From: Streptomyces mangrovi
Lineage (GTDB): Bacteria; Actinomycetota; Actinomycetes; Streptomycetales; Streptomycetaceae
Length of the DNA: 64,000 nucleotides
Assembly: GCF_900114215.1 (NCBI RefSeq)
Contig: NZ_FOSG01000006.1
Location: 124,001 to 188,000, forward strand
Reading direction: 5' to 3'
Each line of letters begins with the position of its first letter. The stretch's first letter is position 1. The notes below the pieces were generated by a model. That model ran no database searches. It saw nothing but the letters and a program-made list of their open reading frames with translations, and was not told the origin of the DNA. A program made the translations under genes and the position numbers. Shown in pieces: positions 16,549 to 25,802 of this stretch.

Positions 16549-18231
16549 TCACTTGGCGTCCGCGTAGCACTCCACCACGGCCGTGGTGAACGGGAAGCGC
16601 ACCGGGGTCTCGCCGAAGGCCGCGCGCCCGGCCCGCTCGCCCGCCGCGCGGACGGCCTCCACCACCGCCTCCGCCTCCTGCGCCGGGCAGTGCACGATCA
16701 CCTCGTCGTGCTGGAAGAACACCAGCTCGGCGCGCGTCCCGGCCAGTGACTGCCGCAGGGAGGCCAGCACCAGCAGCATCCAGTCGGCCCCGCTGCCCTG
16801 CACCACGAAATTGCGGGTGAACCGGCCGCGGGCCCGGGCCGCGCCGCCACCGGACGGGCCCTGCGCGTCCGTCTCGGGCGGACCGGCCCCGCCGTCCCCG
16901 AAATCCTCCTCCCGGGCGGCCGCGGGCGGGCAGGTGCGCCCCAGCCAGGTGCGCACCAGCCGGCCCTCCTCGCCGGCGCGTGCCGCCTCGTCCACGTACG
17001 CCACCGCCGCCGGGTAGCGGCGCCGCAGGTCCGCCAGGTGCCGCAGGCCGTCCCCCGACGTCTGCCCGTACACCGCGCCCAGCAGCGCCAGCTTGGCCCG
17101 GTCCCGGTCACCGCCGAACGCCCGGTCCGACAGCACCGAGTACATGTCCCGGCCGCTTCCGGCCACCTCCATCAGACCCCGGTCGCGGGAGACGGCGGCC
17201 AGCACCCTGGGCTCCATCTGGTCGGCGTCGGCGACCACCAGCCGCCACCCCTCGTCGGCCACCACCGCGCGCCGCACCACCTTGGGGATCTGCAGCGCGC
17301 CCCCGCCGTTGCTCGTCCAGCGGCCCGTGACCGAGCCGCCGGGCACGTACTCGGGGCGGAAGCGGCCGTCGCGCACCCAGGTGCGCAGCCAGGACCGGCC
17401 GTGCGCGGTGTGCAGCCGGTACAGCGTCTTGTGGCGCAGCAGCGGGGCGACGGCCGGGTGGTCGATCTTCCGCAGCTCCCACGCCCGCGTCGAGGACAGC
17501 CGGATCCCGTCCCGCGCGAACGCCCTGACCACGTCCGCCGGCAGATCCGGCCGCACCCGCGCCCCCGGCCCGAAGGCGCGCGAGACCTCCTCGGCCAGCT
17601 GGGCCAGCCGGGTGGGCTCGCCGCCCGGATAGCTCTCACCCAGCAGTTCCCGCAGCAGCTCCCGGTGGACGTCCGCCCGCCAGGGCACCCCCGCCCGGTT
17701 CATCTCCGCCGCCACCAGCGTCCCCGCCGACTCCGCCGCCAGCAGCAGCCGCATCCGCTCCGGGTGCCCGGCCGCCTCCACCCTCCGCAACTGGCCGGCG
17801 TACACCTCCAGCAGGGCCTCGAGCGGGTCCGTGCCCGGCGGCAGCGGCACCGGGCCCGGCGCGAACAGCGAGGGCTGCCGGTCGGCCGCGCGCAGCGGCG
17901 GATCCTCCGGCACCGGCGCCCGGCGCAGCCGCGCCCAGGCCGCCGACAGCGAACGCGGCTCGCCCCACCGGCCCTCGCGGCCCAGCAGCAGCGCCTCGCA
18001 CGCCTCCGTGTCATGGCACCGCTCCACCCGCACCCCGGCCTCCAGCAGCCGCGGGTACACCTGCGCCGTCGACCGCCACACCCACCGGGTGACCGAGCCG
18101 GAGGCGGTGCGCTCCGCCACGGCCCGCGCCACGTCCGGCTCGGCCGCAACCGGACCCGCCGCGCGCCCCCGCCCGTCCAGCGGGCACAGCAGGGCCGTGC
18201 CCTCGGCGGTCACCGCCACCGCCCAGCGCAC
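16549..18231 (-). CDS. DNA polymerase I-like protein (degenerate 3'-5' exonuclease/polymerase)
   Basis: About 560 residues, against ~900 for PolA: no 5' nuclease domain, a degenerate exonuclease-like N-terminus (~1-200), then an A-family polymerase domain. Motif A reads DADQMEPRVLA (usual DYSQIELR), motif B is RDRAKLALLGAVYGQTS, and motif C is QHDEV (catalytic Asp kept). A low-complexity insert (~440-470) precedes GRFTRNFVVQGSGADW. GTG 18231 is chosen behind GGGAGGG; the frame continues upstream. Streptomyces commonly carry this second polymerase beside true PolA; a repair role is likely. The active-site aspartates are kept, so activity is plausible. Confidence 0.85.
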   Translation of the reverse strand: MRWAVAVTAEGTALLCPLDGRGRAAGPVAAEPDVARAVAERTASGSVTRWVWRSTAQVYPRLLEAGVRVERCHDTEACEALLLGREGRWGEPRSLSAAWARLRRAPVPEDPPLRAADRQPSLFAPGPVPLPPGTDPLEALLEVYAGQLRRVEAAGHPERMRLLLAAESAGTLVAAEMNRAGVPWRADVHRELLRELLGESYPGGEPTRLAQLAEEVSRAFGPGARVRPDLPADVVRAFARDGIRLSSTRAWELRKIDHPAVAPLLRHKTLYRLHTAHGRSWLRTWVRDGRFRPEYVPGGSVTGRWTSNGGGALQIPKVVRRAVVADEGWRLVVADADQMEPRVLAAVSRDRGLMEVAGSGRDMYSVLSDRAFGGDRDRAKLALLGAVYGQTSGDGLRHLADLRRRYPAAVAYVDEAARAGEEGRLVRTWLGRTCPPAAAREEDFGDGGAGPPETDAQGPSGGGAARARGRFTRNFVVQGSGADWMLLVLASLRQSLAGTRAELVFFQHDEVIVHCPAQEAEAVVEAVRAAGERAGRAAFGETPVRFPFTTAVVECYADAK

Positions 18232-18526
18232 CGCGCCCTCCCGTTTCCGTCCGTCCCCTCGCCCGGGGCCCTGGCCGTCCCGCATACGGTGGAGTGTGGC
18301 AGCGGGGACCGACAACCGGCGGTGACCTCCGCCGCGATCTCCGCAGCGATCCTCGCCCCGCGGTGACGCAGGGCCGCCGATCGGGCATACTCCAATCGCC
18401 ACAGCCGCTGGTCAGCCGCTCTCGCGACCCGAGGGGCGACATCGGCCGGTATCACCACTCACCGGTGGCGGCGCCCCACCCCGAGCGCCCGCCGCCGCAG
18501 CCCCCGACAGGGAGGAGAGCGCCGCG

Positions 18527-19699
18527 ATGACCGAGTACGGCCCCCAGCCGGTGGAACGCCGGATGCCCACCGAGGAGGCCCGTGACCTCCTCACCCTGGT
18601 GCGTGAACTCGCCCAGCGCGAGATCCGTCCGGTCGCGGCCGAGGAGGAGGAGAGCGGCCGCTTCCCCCGCGAGACCTTCACCCTGCTGTCGGAGTCCGGC
18701 CTGCTCTCACTGCCCTACGGCGAGGAGTTCGGCGGCGGCGAGCAGCCCTACGAGGTGTACCTGCAGATCCTGGAGGAGCTGGCCGCGGCCCGGCTCACCG
18801 TGGGCCTGGGCGTCAGCGTCCACACCCTCGCCTGCCACGCGCTCGCCCACTACGGCTCCAAGGAGCAGTGCGCCGAACACCTTCCGGGGATGTTCGCCGG
18901 CGGACTGCTGGGCGCGTACTGCCTGTCCGAGCCCTCCTCCGGCTCCGACGCCGCCGCGATGCGCACCCGTGCCGTCCGTGACGGCGACGACTGGGTGCTC
19001 GACGGCACCAAGGCGTGGATCACCCACGGCGGCATCGCCGACTTCTACACCGTCATGGCCCGCACCGGGAAGGAGGGACCGCGCGGCATCACCGCCTTCC
19101 TCGTCCCCGGCGACGCCGAAGGACTCAGCGCCGCCGCCCCCGAGCGCAAGATGGGGATGGGCGGGTCGCCCACGGCCCAGGTCCACTTCGACGGGGTCCG
19201 CGTCCCCGACAGCCGCCGGATCGGCGAGGAGGGGCAGGGCTTCGCCATCGCCCTGGACGCCCTCAACTCCGGCCGGCTCGGCATCGCCGCCTGCGCGATC
19301 GGGGTCGCCCAGGCCGCCCTCGACGAGGCACTGGCCCACACCGCCGGGCGCGAGCAGTTCGGCCGCCCCGTCTCCGACTTCCAGGGCGTGCGGTTCATGC
19401 TGGCCGACATGGCCACCCAGATCGAGGCCGGACGCGCCCTGTACCTGGCCGCCGCCCGTCTGCGCGACGCCGGGGAGCCCTTCGCCCGGCAGGCGGCGAT
19501 GGCCAAGCTGTTCTGCACGGACACGGCCATGAAGGTCACCACCGACGCCGTCCAGCTCCTGGGCGGCTACGGCTACACCCGCGACTACCCGGCCGAGCGC
19601 CTGATGCGGGAGGCCAAGGTGCTGCAGATCGTCGAGGGCACCAACCAGATCCAGCGGGTGGTCATCGCCCGCCACCTGACCGGTCCCGAGAGCCGCTGA
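18527..19699 (+). CDS. Acyl-CoA dehydrogenase
   Basis: A 390-residue FAD enzyme catalysing alpha,beta-dehydrogenation of acyl-CoA thioesters. Signatures: CLSEPSSGSD (~127-136), the WITHGG segment, R-EQFGRP in the C-terminal helical domain, GGYGYTRDYPAERL, and the catalytic glutamate E370 in IVEGTNQIQR, placed as in short/medium-chain enzymes. ATG 18527 follows GGAGGAG. It is monocistronic and divergent from the polymerase-like gene; the 295 bases between have no further gene. Substrate chain length or a branched-chain role cannot be decided from sequence alone. Confidence 0.94.
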   Translation: MTEYGPQPVERRMPTEEARDLLTLVRELAQREIRPVAAEEEESGRFPRETFTLLSESGLLSLPYGEEFGGGEQPYEVYLQILEELAAARLTVGLGVSVHTLACHALAHYGSKEQCAEHLPGMFAGGLLGAYCLSEPSSGSDAAAMRTRAVRDGDDWVLDGTKAWITHGGIADFYTVMARTGKEGPRGITAFLVPGDAEGLSAAAPERKMGMGGSPTAQVHFDGVRVPDSRRIGEEGQGFAIALDALNSGRLGIAACAIGVAQAALDEALAHTAGREQFGRPVSDFQGVRFMLADMATQIEAGRALYLAAARLRDAGEPFARQAAMAKLFCTDTAMKVTTDAVQLLGGYGYTRDYPAERLMREAKVLQIVEGTNQIQRVVIARHLTGPESR

Positions 19700-19833
19700 G
19701 CGCGACGGCGGTCCGCGCCGCCGGACGGGCCCCGGGCGCGGGCCGCCGGCCGGACCGCCGGCGCGTCCGTGCCCGGCGGTGTCCCGGCGGTGTCGGGACG
19801 TGCGGTGCTTCCGGGCCGGGGCGGCGCGGGCCG

Positions 19834-20235
19834 TCAGTGGCGCGGGTGACGCCCGTGCGGAACGCGCATCGGGTGCGTACCCGGGCCGCCGACGTGGGAG
19901 AAGGGCTGCATCCGCCAGTGCAGCCCCTCGGGCAGCGTCAGCAGCGTCGCGGCGTCCTGCTCCCGGGTCTCGTGCTCCGGGCCCTCGGGCCCGGCGTCCT
20001 CCACCGGACGCCCCGATCCCTGGCACACCGTCAGGCCGAACGGATTCCACGGGGTCGGGCACAGGGCGTGCTCGGGGAGCGTCTCCTCGTCCGCCAGCAG
20101 CGCTATCGGCTGCGCGCAGTCCGGGCAGACCACCCGGAAGATCTCGTAGGTCTCATAGGTCTCGTCGGCCTCGGCTCTCTCCTCGTGGGCCTCGGCGTCC
20201 GGGTGACCGGTGTGGAGCGACTTCACCTTGCGCAT
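19834..20235 (-). CDS. Conserved-looking hypothetical protein with CxxC
   Basis: A 133-residue protein that I do not recognise. It has an acidic N-terminal third (AHEERAEADETYETYE), then VVCPDCAQPIALL, a C-x2-C knuckle, further cysteines in LCP and TVCQG, and an H/P/G-rich C-terminus. It may bind zinc through the four cysteines (C at ~37, 40, 59 and 70). No signal peptide or membrane segment. ATG 20235 has AAGGGGG upstream. It converges with the acyl-CoA dehydrogenase and is divergent from the Lrp regulator. Confidence 0.7.
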   Translation of the reverse strand: MRKVKSLHTGHPDAEAHEERAEADETYETYEIFRVVCPDCAQPIALLADEETLPEHALCPTPWNPFGLTVCQGSGRPVEDAGPEGPEHETREQDAATLLTLPEGLHWRMQPFSHVGGPGTHPMRVPHGRHPRH

Positions 20236-20427
20236 GCAATCCCCCTTGGACGGGCTGCCGGGTGTCCGATCGAGGGTGTCCCGGCCACAGCAAGCATTTC
20301 CCTCCGTTGCCCATCCGTAATCTCCGCGCCCTCCCGGACACGGGAGCGCGAGTGTGGCGTTCGTCACATGTCCGCGCCCCGGGGTCGCCGACAGGCCGAA
20401 CGGTGTGCCGTGGTGCGCCCGGCGCAG

Positions 20428-20441
20428 TAGGTTGCCTGTCG
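20428..20441 (+). promoter_or_regulatory. -10 box of a leaderless promoter
   Basis: TAGGTT at 20428-20433 ends 7 bases before the GTG at 20441, exactly the distance to a transcription start. No ribosome-binding sequence precedes the GTG. This decides the start codon of the Lrp gene. Confidence 0.6.
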
Positions 20442-20881
20442 TGGAGGAGCTGGATCGTCGCATCGTGGAATTGCTCGTCAGGGACGGGCGGATGAGCTAC
20501 ACCGACCTGGGCAGGGCCACCGGCCTGTCGACCTCGGCGGTGCATCAGCGCGTCCGCAGGCTGGAGCAGCGCGGTGTCATCCGCGGCTACGCGGCCATCG
20601 TCGACCCCGAGGCCGTCGGGCTGCCCATGACCGCCTTCATCTCGGTCAAACCGTTCGATCCCAGCGCCCCGGACGACATCGCCGACCGGCTCGCCGAGGT
20701 GCCCGAGATCGAGGCGTGCCACAGCGTCGCGGGCGACGAGAACTACATCCTCAAGGTCCGGGTCGCCGCCCCCGTCGAACTGGAGCACCTGCTGGCGCGC
20801 ATCCGCTCCCTGGCCGGGGTCTCCACCCGCACCACCGTCGTGCTGTCCACCCCCTACGAGGCCCGGCCGCCCCGCGTGTGA
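20441..20881 (+). CDS. Lrp/AsnC-family transcriptional regulator
   Basis: A 146-residue regulator. Residues 1-~60 form the N-terminal helix-turn-helix (LDRRIVELLVRDGRMSYTDL, GLSTSAVHQRVRRLEQRGVI). The rest is the RAM/AsnC ligand-binding domain with VAGDENYILKVR, the site of amino-acid binding in family members. The GTG start is supported by the abutting leaderless promoter. It lies 67 bases upstream of the amidohydrolase gene on the same strand and may control it. Ligand unknown. Confidence 0.92.
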   Translation: MEELDRRIVELLVRDGRMSYTDLGRATGLSTSAVHQRVRRLEQRGVIRGYAAIVDPEAVGLPMTAFISVKPFDPSAPDDIADRLAEVPEIEACHSVAGDENYILKVRVAAPVELEHLLARIRSLAGVSTRTTVVLSTPYEARPPRV

Positions 20882-20948
20882 GGGTCCCGTGCCGCGTACG
20901 GGCGACCCCGGCGGCCGGGAGCGGCGGGGGAGGGGGAGACTGGCAGCC

Positions 20949-22616
20949 ATGAGCGACAGCACGGCCCCTCTCGACCGGCCCGACCGCCCCGGCCGCCCCC
21001 GCACCGTCCTCCTGCGCGGAGGCGAGGTCCACAGCCCCGCCGACCCCTTCGCCACCGCCATGGTCGTCGACGGTGGCGGCATCGCCTGGGTCGGTTCGGA
21101 AGGGGCCGCGGACTCCTTCGCCGACGGCGTCGACGAGGTGGTCCACCTCGACGGCGCGCTCGTCACCCCGGCCTTCACCGACTCCCACGTCCACGCCACC
21201 GCGACCGGTCTGGCGCTCACCGGCCTCGACCTGTCCGGCACCCGCTCCCCGGCCGAGGTCCTGGACCGCGTACGGGAGTACGCCCGGGCCCGTCCCGGCG
21301 ACCGGATCCTGCTCGGCCACGGCTGGGACGCGGCCGCCTGGCCCGGACAGCGGCTTCCCTCCCGCGCCGAGCTCGACGAGGCCGCGGACCACCGGCCGCT
21401 CTACCTCACCCGCGTCGACGTCCACTCGGCCCTGGTCACCACCGCGCTGCTCGACCTCGTCCCCGGCGACCCCGGCGTCACGGAACTGCCCGGCTACGCC
21501 CCCGACGCCGCCCTGACCGGCGACGCCCACCATGCGGTGCGCGCCGTCGCCCACGCCTCCATCACCCCCGCCCAGCGCACCGAGGCCCAGCGCGCCGCCC
21601 TGCGCCACGCGGCCTCCCGCGGCATCGGCACCCTCCACGAGTGCGCGGGACCGGAGATCTCGAGCGAGGACGACCTCACCGGCCTGCTGGAGCTGGCCGC
21701 CGCCGAGCCCGGACCCCGCGTCTTCGGCTACTGGGCCGAGCACATCACCTCCCCCGAGGGCGCGCGGCGGGTTCGGGAGCTCGGCGCCCTCGGTGCCGCG
21801 GGCGACCTCTTCGCCGACGGTTCCCTGGGCTCCCACACCGCCCATCTGCACGAGCCCTACGCCGACGCCGGCCACCGCGGCACCGGCCACCTGGACGCCG
21901 AGGCCGTCGCCGCCCACGTCGCCGCCTGCACCGAGGCCGGGATCCAGGCCGGTTTCCACGCCATCGGCGACGCCGCCCTCACCGCCGTCACCGAGGGCGT
22001 ACGCGCTGCCGCCGAGCGGGTCGGCCTGGAGCGGGTGCGGGCCGCCCGGCACCGTGTCGAGCACGCCGAGATGCTGACCGGGGCCACCGTCGCGGCCTTC
22101 GCCGAGCTGGCCCTGACCGCCTCCGTTCAGCCTGCCTTCGACGCCGCCTGGGGCGGCGAGGGGGGCATGTACGCCCGGCGCCTGGGCCGCGAACGCGCCC
22201 GCACCCTCAACCCGTACGCCGCCCTGCTGCGGGCCGGTGTGCCCCTGGCGCTCGGCTCCGACAGCCCCGTCACCCCGCTCGACCCCTGGGGCACCCTGCG
22301 CGCCGCCGCCTTCCACCGCACCCCCGAGCACCGGATCTCCGTCCGCGCCGCCTTCACCGCCCACACCCGCGGCGGCTGGCGGGCGGTCGGCCGTGACGAC
22401 GCCGGCGTCCTCGTCCCCGGAGCCCCGGCCGACTACGCCCTGTGGCGCACCGGCGACCTGGTGGTGCAGGTGCCCGACGGCCGTATCGCCGCCTGGTCCA
22501 CCGACCCGCGCTCGGGCACCCCGGGTCTGCCCGACCTCGGCCCGGGGCGCCCGCTGCCCGTCTGCCTGCGGACGGTGGTCGGGGGGCAAACGATCTACGA
22601 ACACCCGAACGGGTGA
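20949..22616 (+). CDS. Amidohydrolase (YtcJ-like, amidohydro_3)
   Basis: A 555-residue metal-dependent hydrolase. The N-terminal beta-sandwich ends in the metal ligands DSHVHATATG (~77-86); later motifs are GFHAIGDAA with a ligand histidine (~335-345), a HRVEH motif, and the catalytic aspartate region LALGSDSPVTPLDPW. The family hydrolyses N-acyl, imide or ring C-N bonds; the substrate is unknown. ATG 20949 follows a G/A-rich ribosome site. The gene ends at 22616; the following ~550 bases are non-coding. Confidence 0.9.
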   Translation: MSDSTAPLDRPDRPGRPRTVLLRGGEVHSPADPFATAMVVDGGGIAWVGSEGAADSFADGVDEVVHLDGALVTPAFTDSHVHATATGLALTGLDLSGTRSPAEVLDRVREYARARPGDRILLGHGWDAAAWPGQRLPSRAELDEAADHRPLYLTRVDVHSALVTTALLDLVPGDPGVTELPGYAPDAALTGDAHHAVRAVAHASITPAQRTEAQRAALRHAASRGIGTLHECAGPEISSEDDLTGLLELAAAEPGPRVFGYWAEHITSPEGARRVRELGALGAAGDLFADGSLGSHTAHLHEPYADAGHRGTGHLDAEAVAAHVAACTEAGIQAGFHAIGDAALTAVTEGVRAAAERVGLERVRAARHRVEHAEMLTGATVAAFAELALTASVQPAFDAAWGGEGGMYARRLGRERARTLNPYAALLRAGVPLALGSDSPVTPLDPWGTLRAAAFHRTPEHRISVRAAFTAHTRGGWRAVGRDDAGVLVPGAPADYALWRTGDLVVQVPDGRIAAWSTDPRSGTPGLPDLGPGRPLPVCLRTVVGGQTIYEHPNG

Positions 22617-23170
22617 TGGAAGGCGGGGCCATACCGCCGAACGATGTCCCTCCAGGTCCGCCCTCCCGCGGTGGCCCTCTCGGCACTGACCTGCTGCTTT
22701 GAGGAAACGCCGCAGGTCGTGGGGGTGTTGACAGGCTGTGGCGGTCGGCGGGTAGGTTCTGCCGGGTCCACCACAGGACGTCCGACCGGGGATCCTCCGC
22801 GCACAGTCGTCGAGCGAGCTGGGTCATGGGCGGTGCGTCGCGCCGGCGTACGGCCGGGAGCCAGATCCAGCGTCCGCGGCACGGAGACGGAGTGATCCCG
22901 GCTGGTCGGCGGTGCGACCCGGGTGGGGCCCGGAGGCTCAGTAGACAACGACTTTCGGCCGATCCGCAGCCAGCGGGTCCCAGGTCGGCCCGAAGGGCGC
23001 CGGGCCCCGATCCCGAGGACGCCCCTGCCCCGTACGTCCCTTCCGCTTCGCGCGTCCCCTCCGCCCCGCCCGCTCCGTTCGCCCCGTTCGCCGGCCGCGC
23101 GGGGCCGCCCGCCCCGCCCCGGTACGGAGCCTTCACATCCCCACCCCGCCCCCGTGGGGGCCGCCTGGCG
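22617..23170. other. Long non-coding interval with a strong promoter-like sequence
   Basis: 554 bases without a convincing gene: the open frames here lack ribosome sites and have the composition of shadows. It does contain TTGACA (22728-22733), 19 bases, TAGGTT (22753-22758), the best vegetative-type promoter seen in the window, pointing rightwards ~470 bases before lnt. The stretch 22765-22960 has several GC-rich stems but no terminator with a U tract. It may be a small RNA or a very long lnt leader. Confidence 0.5.
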
Positions 23171-23199
23171 TTGTACGGTCGGGCTCATCACCGTACGAC
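23171..23199 (+). promoter_or_regulatory. lnt promoter with a dyad
   Basis: TTGTAC (23171-23176), 17 bases, TACGAC (23194-23199), placing a start near 23206, ~23 bases before the chosen GTG. The promoter is overlaid by an inverted repeat GTACGGT-N10-ACCGTAC (23173-23196), a possible operator. Confidence 0.5.
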
Positions 23200-23228
23200 C
23201 TGCTCGACCTGCGAGAAAGGCCGCGACC

Positions 23229-25034
23229 GTGCCATCGGGCCCCGAGACCACCGCCGAAGCCGAGACCGGCGGCGCGGCCGCCGACCGTCCGGACGAGCCG
23301 CAGCACCGCCGTACGCCCGCCCCGTCCGGCGTCCCGGCCCGCGCCGCCGGGGAAGCTCCTGCCCCGGCCGCCGGCGAAGCCGGGGCCCGTCCGGCGCCCC
23401 GTTTCCCCGTCCGCCTGGCCAGGTCGGCACGCCGCGAGGCGTGGCGCACGGCGGCGGCTGCGGTGAGCGGTGTCGCTCTGGCCGCCGCCTTCCCCCCGTA
23501 CGGCCTGTGGCCGCTGTCGGTCGCCGCGGTCGCCGTCCTCGCCCTCCTCACCCGGGGGCGTACCGCCGGTCAGGGGGCCTGGCTCGGTCTGGCCATGGGG
23601 CTGCCGTTCTTCCTCGTACTGCTCAAGTGGCTCCATGTGATCGGCTGGGACGCGGTGTTCGGCCTGTCCCTGGTCGAGTCGCTGTTCTTCGTCCCGATGG
23701 GCGCCGGGCTGGCCGCGACCTCACGGCTGCCGCTGTGGCCGCTGTGGGGAGCCTGCCTGTGGGTCGCCGAGGAGTGGGCGCGCGACCGGATCCCCTTCGG
23801 CGGCTTCCCCTGGGGGCGGCTGGCCTTCGCCGTCACCGACTCGCCGTTCCTGCCGCCGGCCGCCCTGGGCGGCGCCCCGCTGGTGACCTTCGCCGTCGCG
23901 CTGACCGGCACCCTGCTCGCCGCGGCGGCCGTCTCGGCCGGCGCGGCCGCCGCCGGCCGGCGGCGCGGAGCGGCCGGGACGGCCGAGGAGGACGGGGCCG
24001 GCGCCCGTACGGCGCGCCCGGCCCTCGCCGCCGCCGGGGCGGTCGCCCTGGCCGCGGCCGTGACCGCCGCCGGCCAGGCCGTGCCGGTCCGCACCGCGGC
24101 GGCCGACACCGTCCGCATCGCCGTCGTCCAGGGCAACGTCCAGCAGCCCGGCATGGACTTCCTCGGCCGCCCGATGATGATCCTGAACAACCACGTCGAG
24201 GCCACCCTGAAGCTGGCCGAGGACGTGGAGGCGGGCCGGGAGGAGCGGCCGGACCTGGTGATCTGGCCGGAGAACGCCTCCGACCTGGACCCGCACCGGT
24301 ACCCGCAGGCGTACGACGCCATCGACCGGGCGGCGAAGGCCGTGGGCGTCCCCGTCCTGGTCGGCGCCCTCGTCGACCACCCCGAGCGCGAGGGCTACGT
24401 CGAGAACCAGGGCATCGTCTGGGACCCCGAGGCGGGCCCCGGAGCCTCGTACACCAAGCAGCACCCGGTGCCCTTCGGCGAGTACGTCCCCTACCGCGAC
24501 CAGCTCAGCAAGGTCATCACCCGCCTCCAGCGCGTCCCGCGCGACTTCTGGCCCGGCCAGAGCACCGGGGTGATGGACGTCGGCCCCGCCCGGCTCGGCG
24601 ACGTCATCTGTTTCGAGGTCGCCTACGACGAGATCGTGCGCGACACCGTCAACGACGGCGCCCGCGCCCTGGTGATCCAGACCAACAACGCCACCTACGG
24701 CAACACCGGCCAGCCCGAGCAGCAGCTGGTCATGTCCCGACTGCGGGCCGTCGAGCACGGACGGGCCGTGGTCACCGCCGCGACCAGCGGCATCAGCGCG
24801 ATCGTCGCCCCCGACGGCACGATCGGGCAGCGCACGGAGGAGTTCACGCAGGACGTGGTCACCGCCGACCTCCCGCTGCGCGACGAGACCACCCTGGCCG
24901 ACCGGATCGGCCCCGTACCGGAGTGGGTGCTCGCTATGGTGGGCGTCCTGTCCTGCGCCGCGGCCTTCGCGACCGGCCGACGGGGGCGGGCACACGGGGT
25001 GAACGGGACGGACGAGAAGAGGCGGCAGCAGTGA
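23229..25034 (+). CDS. lnt: Apolipoprotein N-acyltransferase
   Basis: A 601-residue membrane enzyme that transfers a fatty acid to the N-terminal diacylglyceryl-cysteine of lipoproteins. An Ala/Pro-rich cytoplasmic tail (~1-70) is followed by several membrane segments and then a nitrilase-type catalytic domain from ~290. The triad is visible as E in WPENASD, K in YTKQHPVPFGEYVPYRD, and C in DVICFEVAYDE. GTG 23229 is preferred because GAAAGG is 8 bases upstream and a promoter sits just before. Its stop overlaps the start of the mannosyltransferase gene, an arrangement related to the Lnt-Ppm fusion of mycobacteria. Confidence 0.93.
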   Translation: MPSGPETTAEAETGGAAADRPDEPQHRRTPAPSGVPARAAGEAPAPAAGEAGARPAPRFPVRLARSARREAWRTAAAAVSGVALAAAFPPYGLWPLSVAAVAVLALLTRGRTAGQGAWLGLAMGLPFFLVLLKWLHVIGWDAVFGLSLVESLFFVPMGAGLAATSRLPLWPLWGACLWVAEEWARDRIPFGGFPWGRLAFAVTDSPFLPPAALGGAPLVTFAVALTGTLLAAAAVSAGAAAAGRRRGAAGTAEEDGAGARTARPALAAAGAVALAAAVTAAGQAVPVRTAAADTVRIAVVQGNVQQPGMDFLGRPMMILNNHVEATLKLAEDVEAGREERPDLVIWPENASDLDPHRYPQAYDAIDRAAKAVGVPVLVGALVDHPEREGYVENQGIVWDPEAGPGASYTKQHPVPFGEYVPYRDQLSKVITRLQRVPRDFWPGQSTGVMDVGPARLGDVICFEVAYDEIVRDTVNDGARALVIQTNNATYGNTGQPEQQLVMSRLRAVEHGRAVVTAATSGISAIVAPDGTIGQRTEEFTQDVVTADLPLRDETTLADRIGPVPEWVLAMVGVLSCAAAFATGRRGRAHGVNGTDEKRRQQ

Positions 25035-25801
25035 ACGAGGCGGGGCAGCGCCGGAAGGATCCGCTCGGCAGGATCCTCGTGATCATCCCGACCTACAACG
25101 AGGTCGACAACATCCGGCCGATCGTCACCAGAGTGCGCGCCGCCGTCCCCGAGGCCCACGTCCTGGTCGCGGACGACAACAGCCCCGACGGCACGGGGAA
25201 GGTCGCCGACGAGATGGCGGCCGAGGACGAGCAGGTCGAGGTCCTCCACCGGGAGGGCAAGGAGGGGCTGGGCGCCGCCTATCTGGCGGGCTTCCGCTGG
25301 GGCATCGACAACGGCTACGACGTCCTGGTCGAGATGGACGCGGACGGCTCCCACCAGCCCGAGGAACTGCCCAGGCTGCTGACCGCGCTCAAGGGCGCCG
25401 ACCTGGTGCTGGGCTCGCGCTGGGTGCCGGGCGGGCGGGTGGTCAACTGGCCGGGCCACCGCAGGTTCCTCTCGCGCGGCGGCAGCACCTACTCCCGGCT
25501 GCTGCTGGGCGTGCCCCTGCGGGACGTCACCGGCGGCTACCGGGCGTTCCGCAAGGAGACCCTGCTGGGGCTGGGCATGGACGACGTGGCGTCCCAGGGG
25601 TACTGCTTCCAGGTGGACCTCGCCCACCGCGCCGTGCAGGCCGGGTACCAGGTGGTCGAGGTGCCCATCACCTTCGTCGAGCGCGAACGCGGCGACAGCA
25701 AGATGAACCGCGACATCGTCGCCGAGGCCCTGTGGCGGGTCACCGCCTGGGGTGTGCGGTCCCGTGTGAACCAGGCGCTCGGCCGCAGGCACACTGGATG
25801 A
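25031..25801 (+). CDS. ppm: Polyprenol monophosphomannose synthase
   Basis: A 256-residue GT2 glycosyltransferase transferring mannose from GDP-mannose to polyprenyl phosphate, the donor for protein O-mannosylation and cell-surface mannosylation. Visible: IIPTYNEVDNI at the N-terminus, VADDNSPDGTG, the DxD site in EMDADGSHQPEELP (~98-111), GSRWVPGG, and the acceptor-side motif RERGDSKM. No membrane domain of its own. GTG 25031 overlaps the lnt stop (GTGA), so lnt and this gene are coupled, consistent with the Lnt partner anchoring it at the membrane. Confidence 0.94.
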   Translation: MNEAGQRRKDPLGRILVIIPTYNEVDNIRPIVTRVRAAVPEAHVLVADDNSPDGTGKVADEMAAEDEQVEVLHREGKEGLGAAYLAGFRWGIDNGYDVLVEMDADGSHQPEELPRLLTALKGADLVLGSRWVPGGRVVNWPGHRRFLSRGGSTYSRLLLGVPLRDVTGGYRAFRKETLLGLGMDDVASQGYCFQVDLAHRAVQAGYQVVEVPITFVERERGDSKMNRDIVAEALWRVTAWGVRSRVNQALGRRHTG

Positions 25802-25802
25802 C

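Noticed and set aside
22760..23170. RNase P RNA, tmRNA, SRP RNA or a known riboswitch in the long gap
   Set aside because: None of the conserved core sequences of these RNAs can be seen on either strand.
22354..23551. Two long minus-strand open frames before lnt
   Set aside because: No ribosome site, no recognisable family and antisense to amidohydrolase and lnt coding ends.
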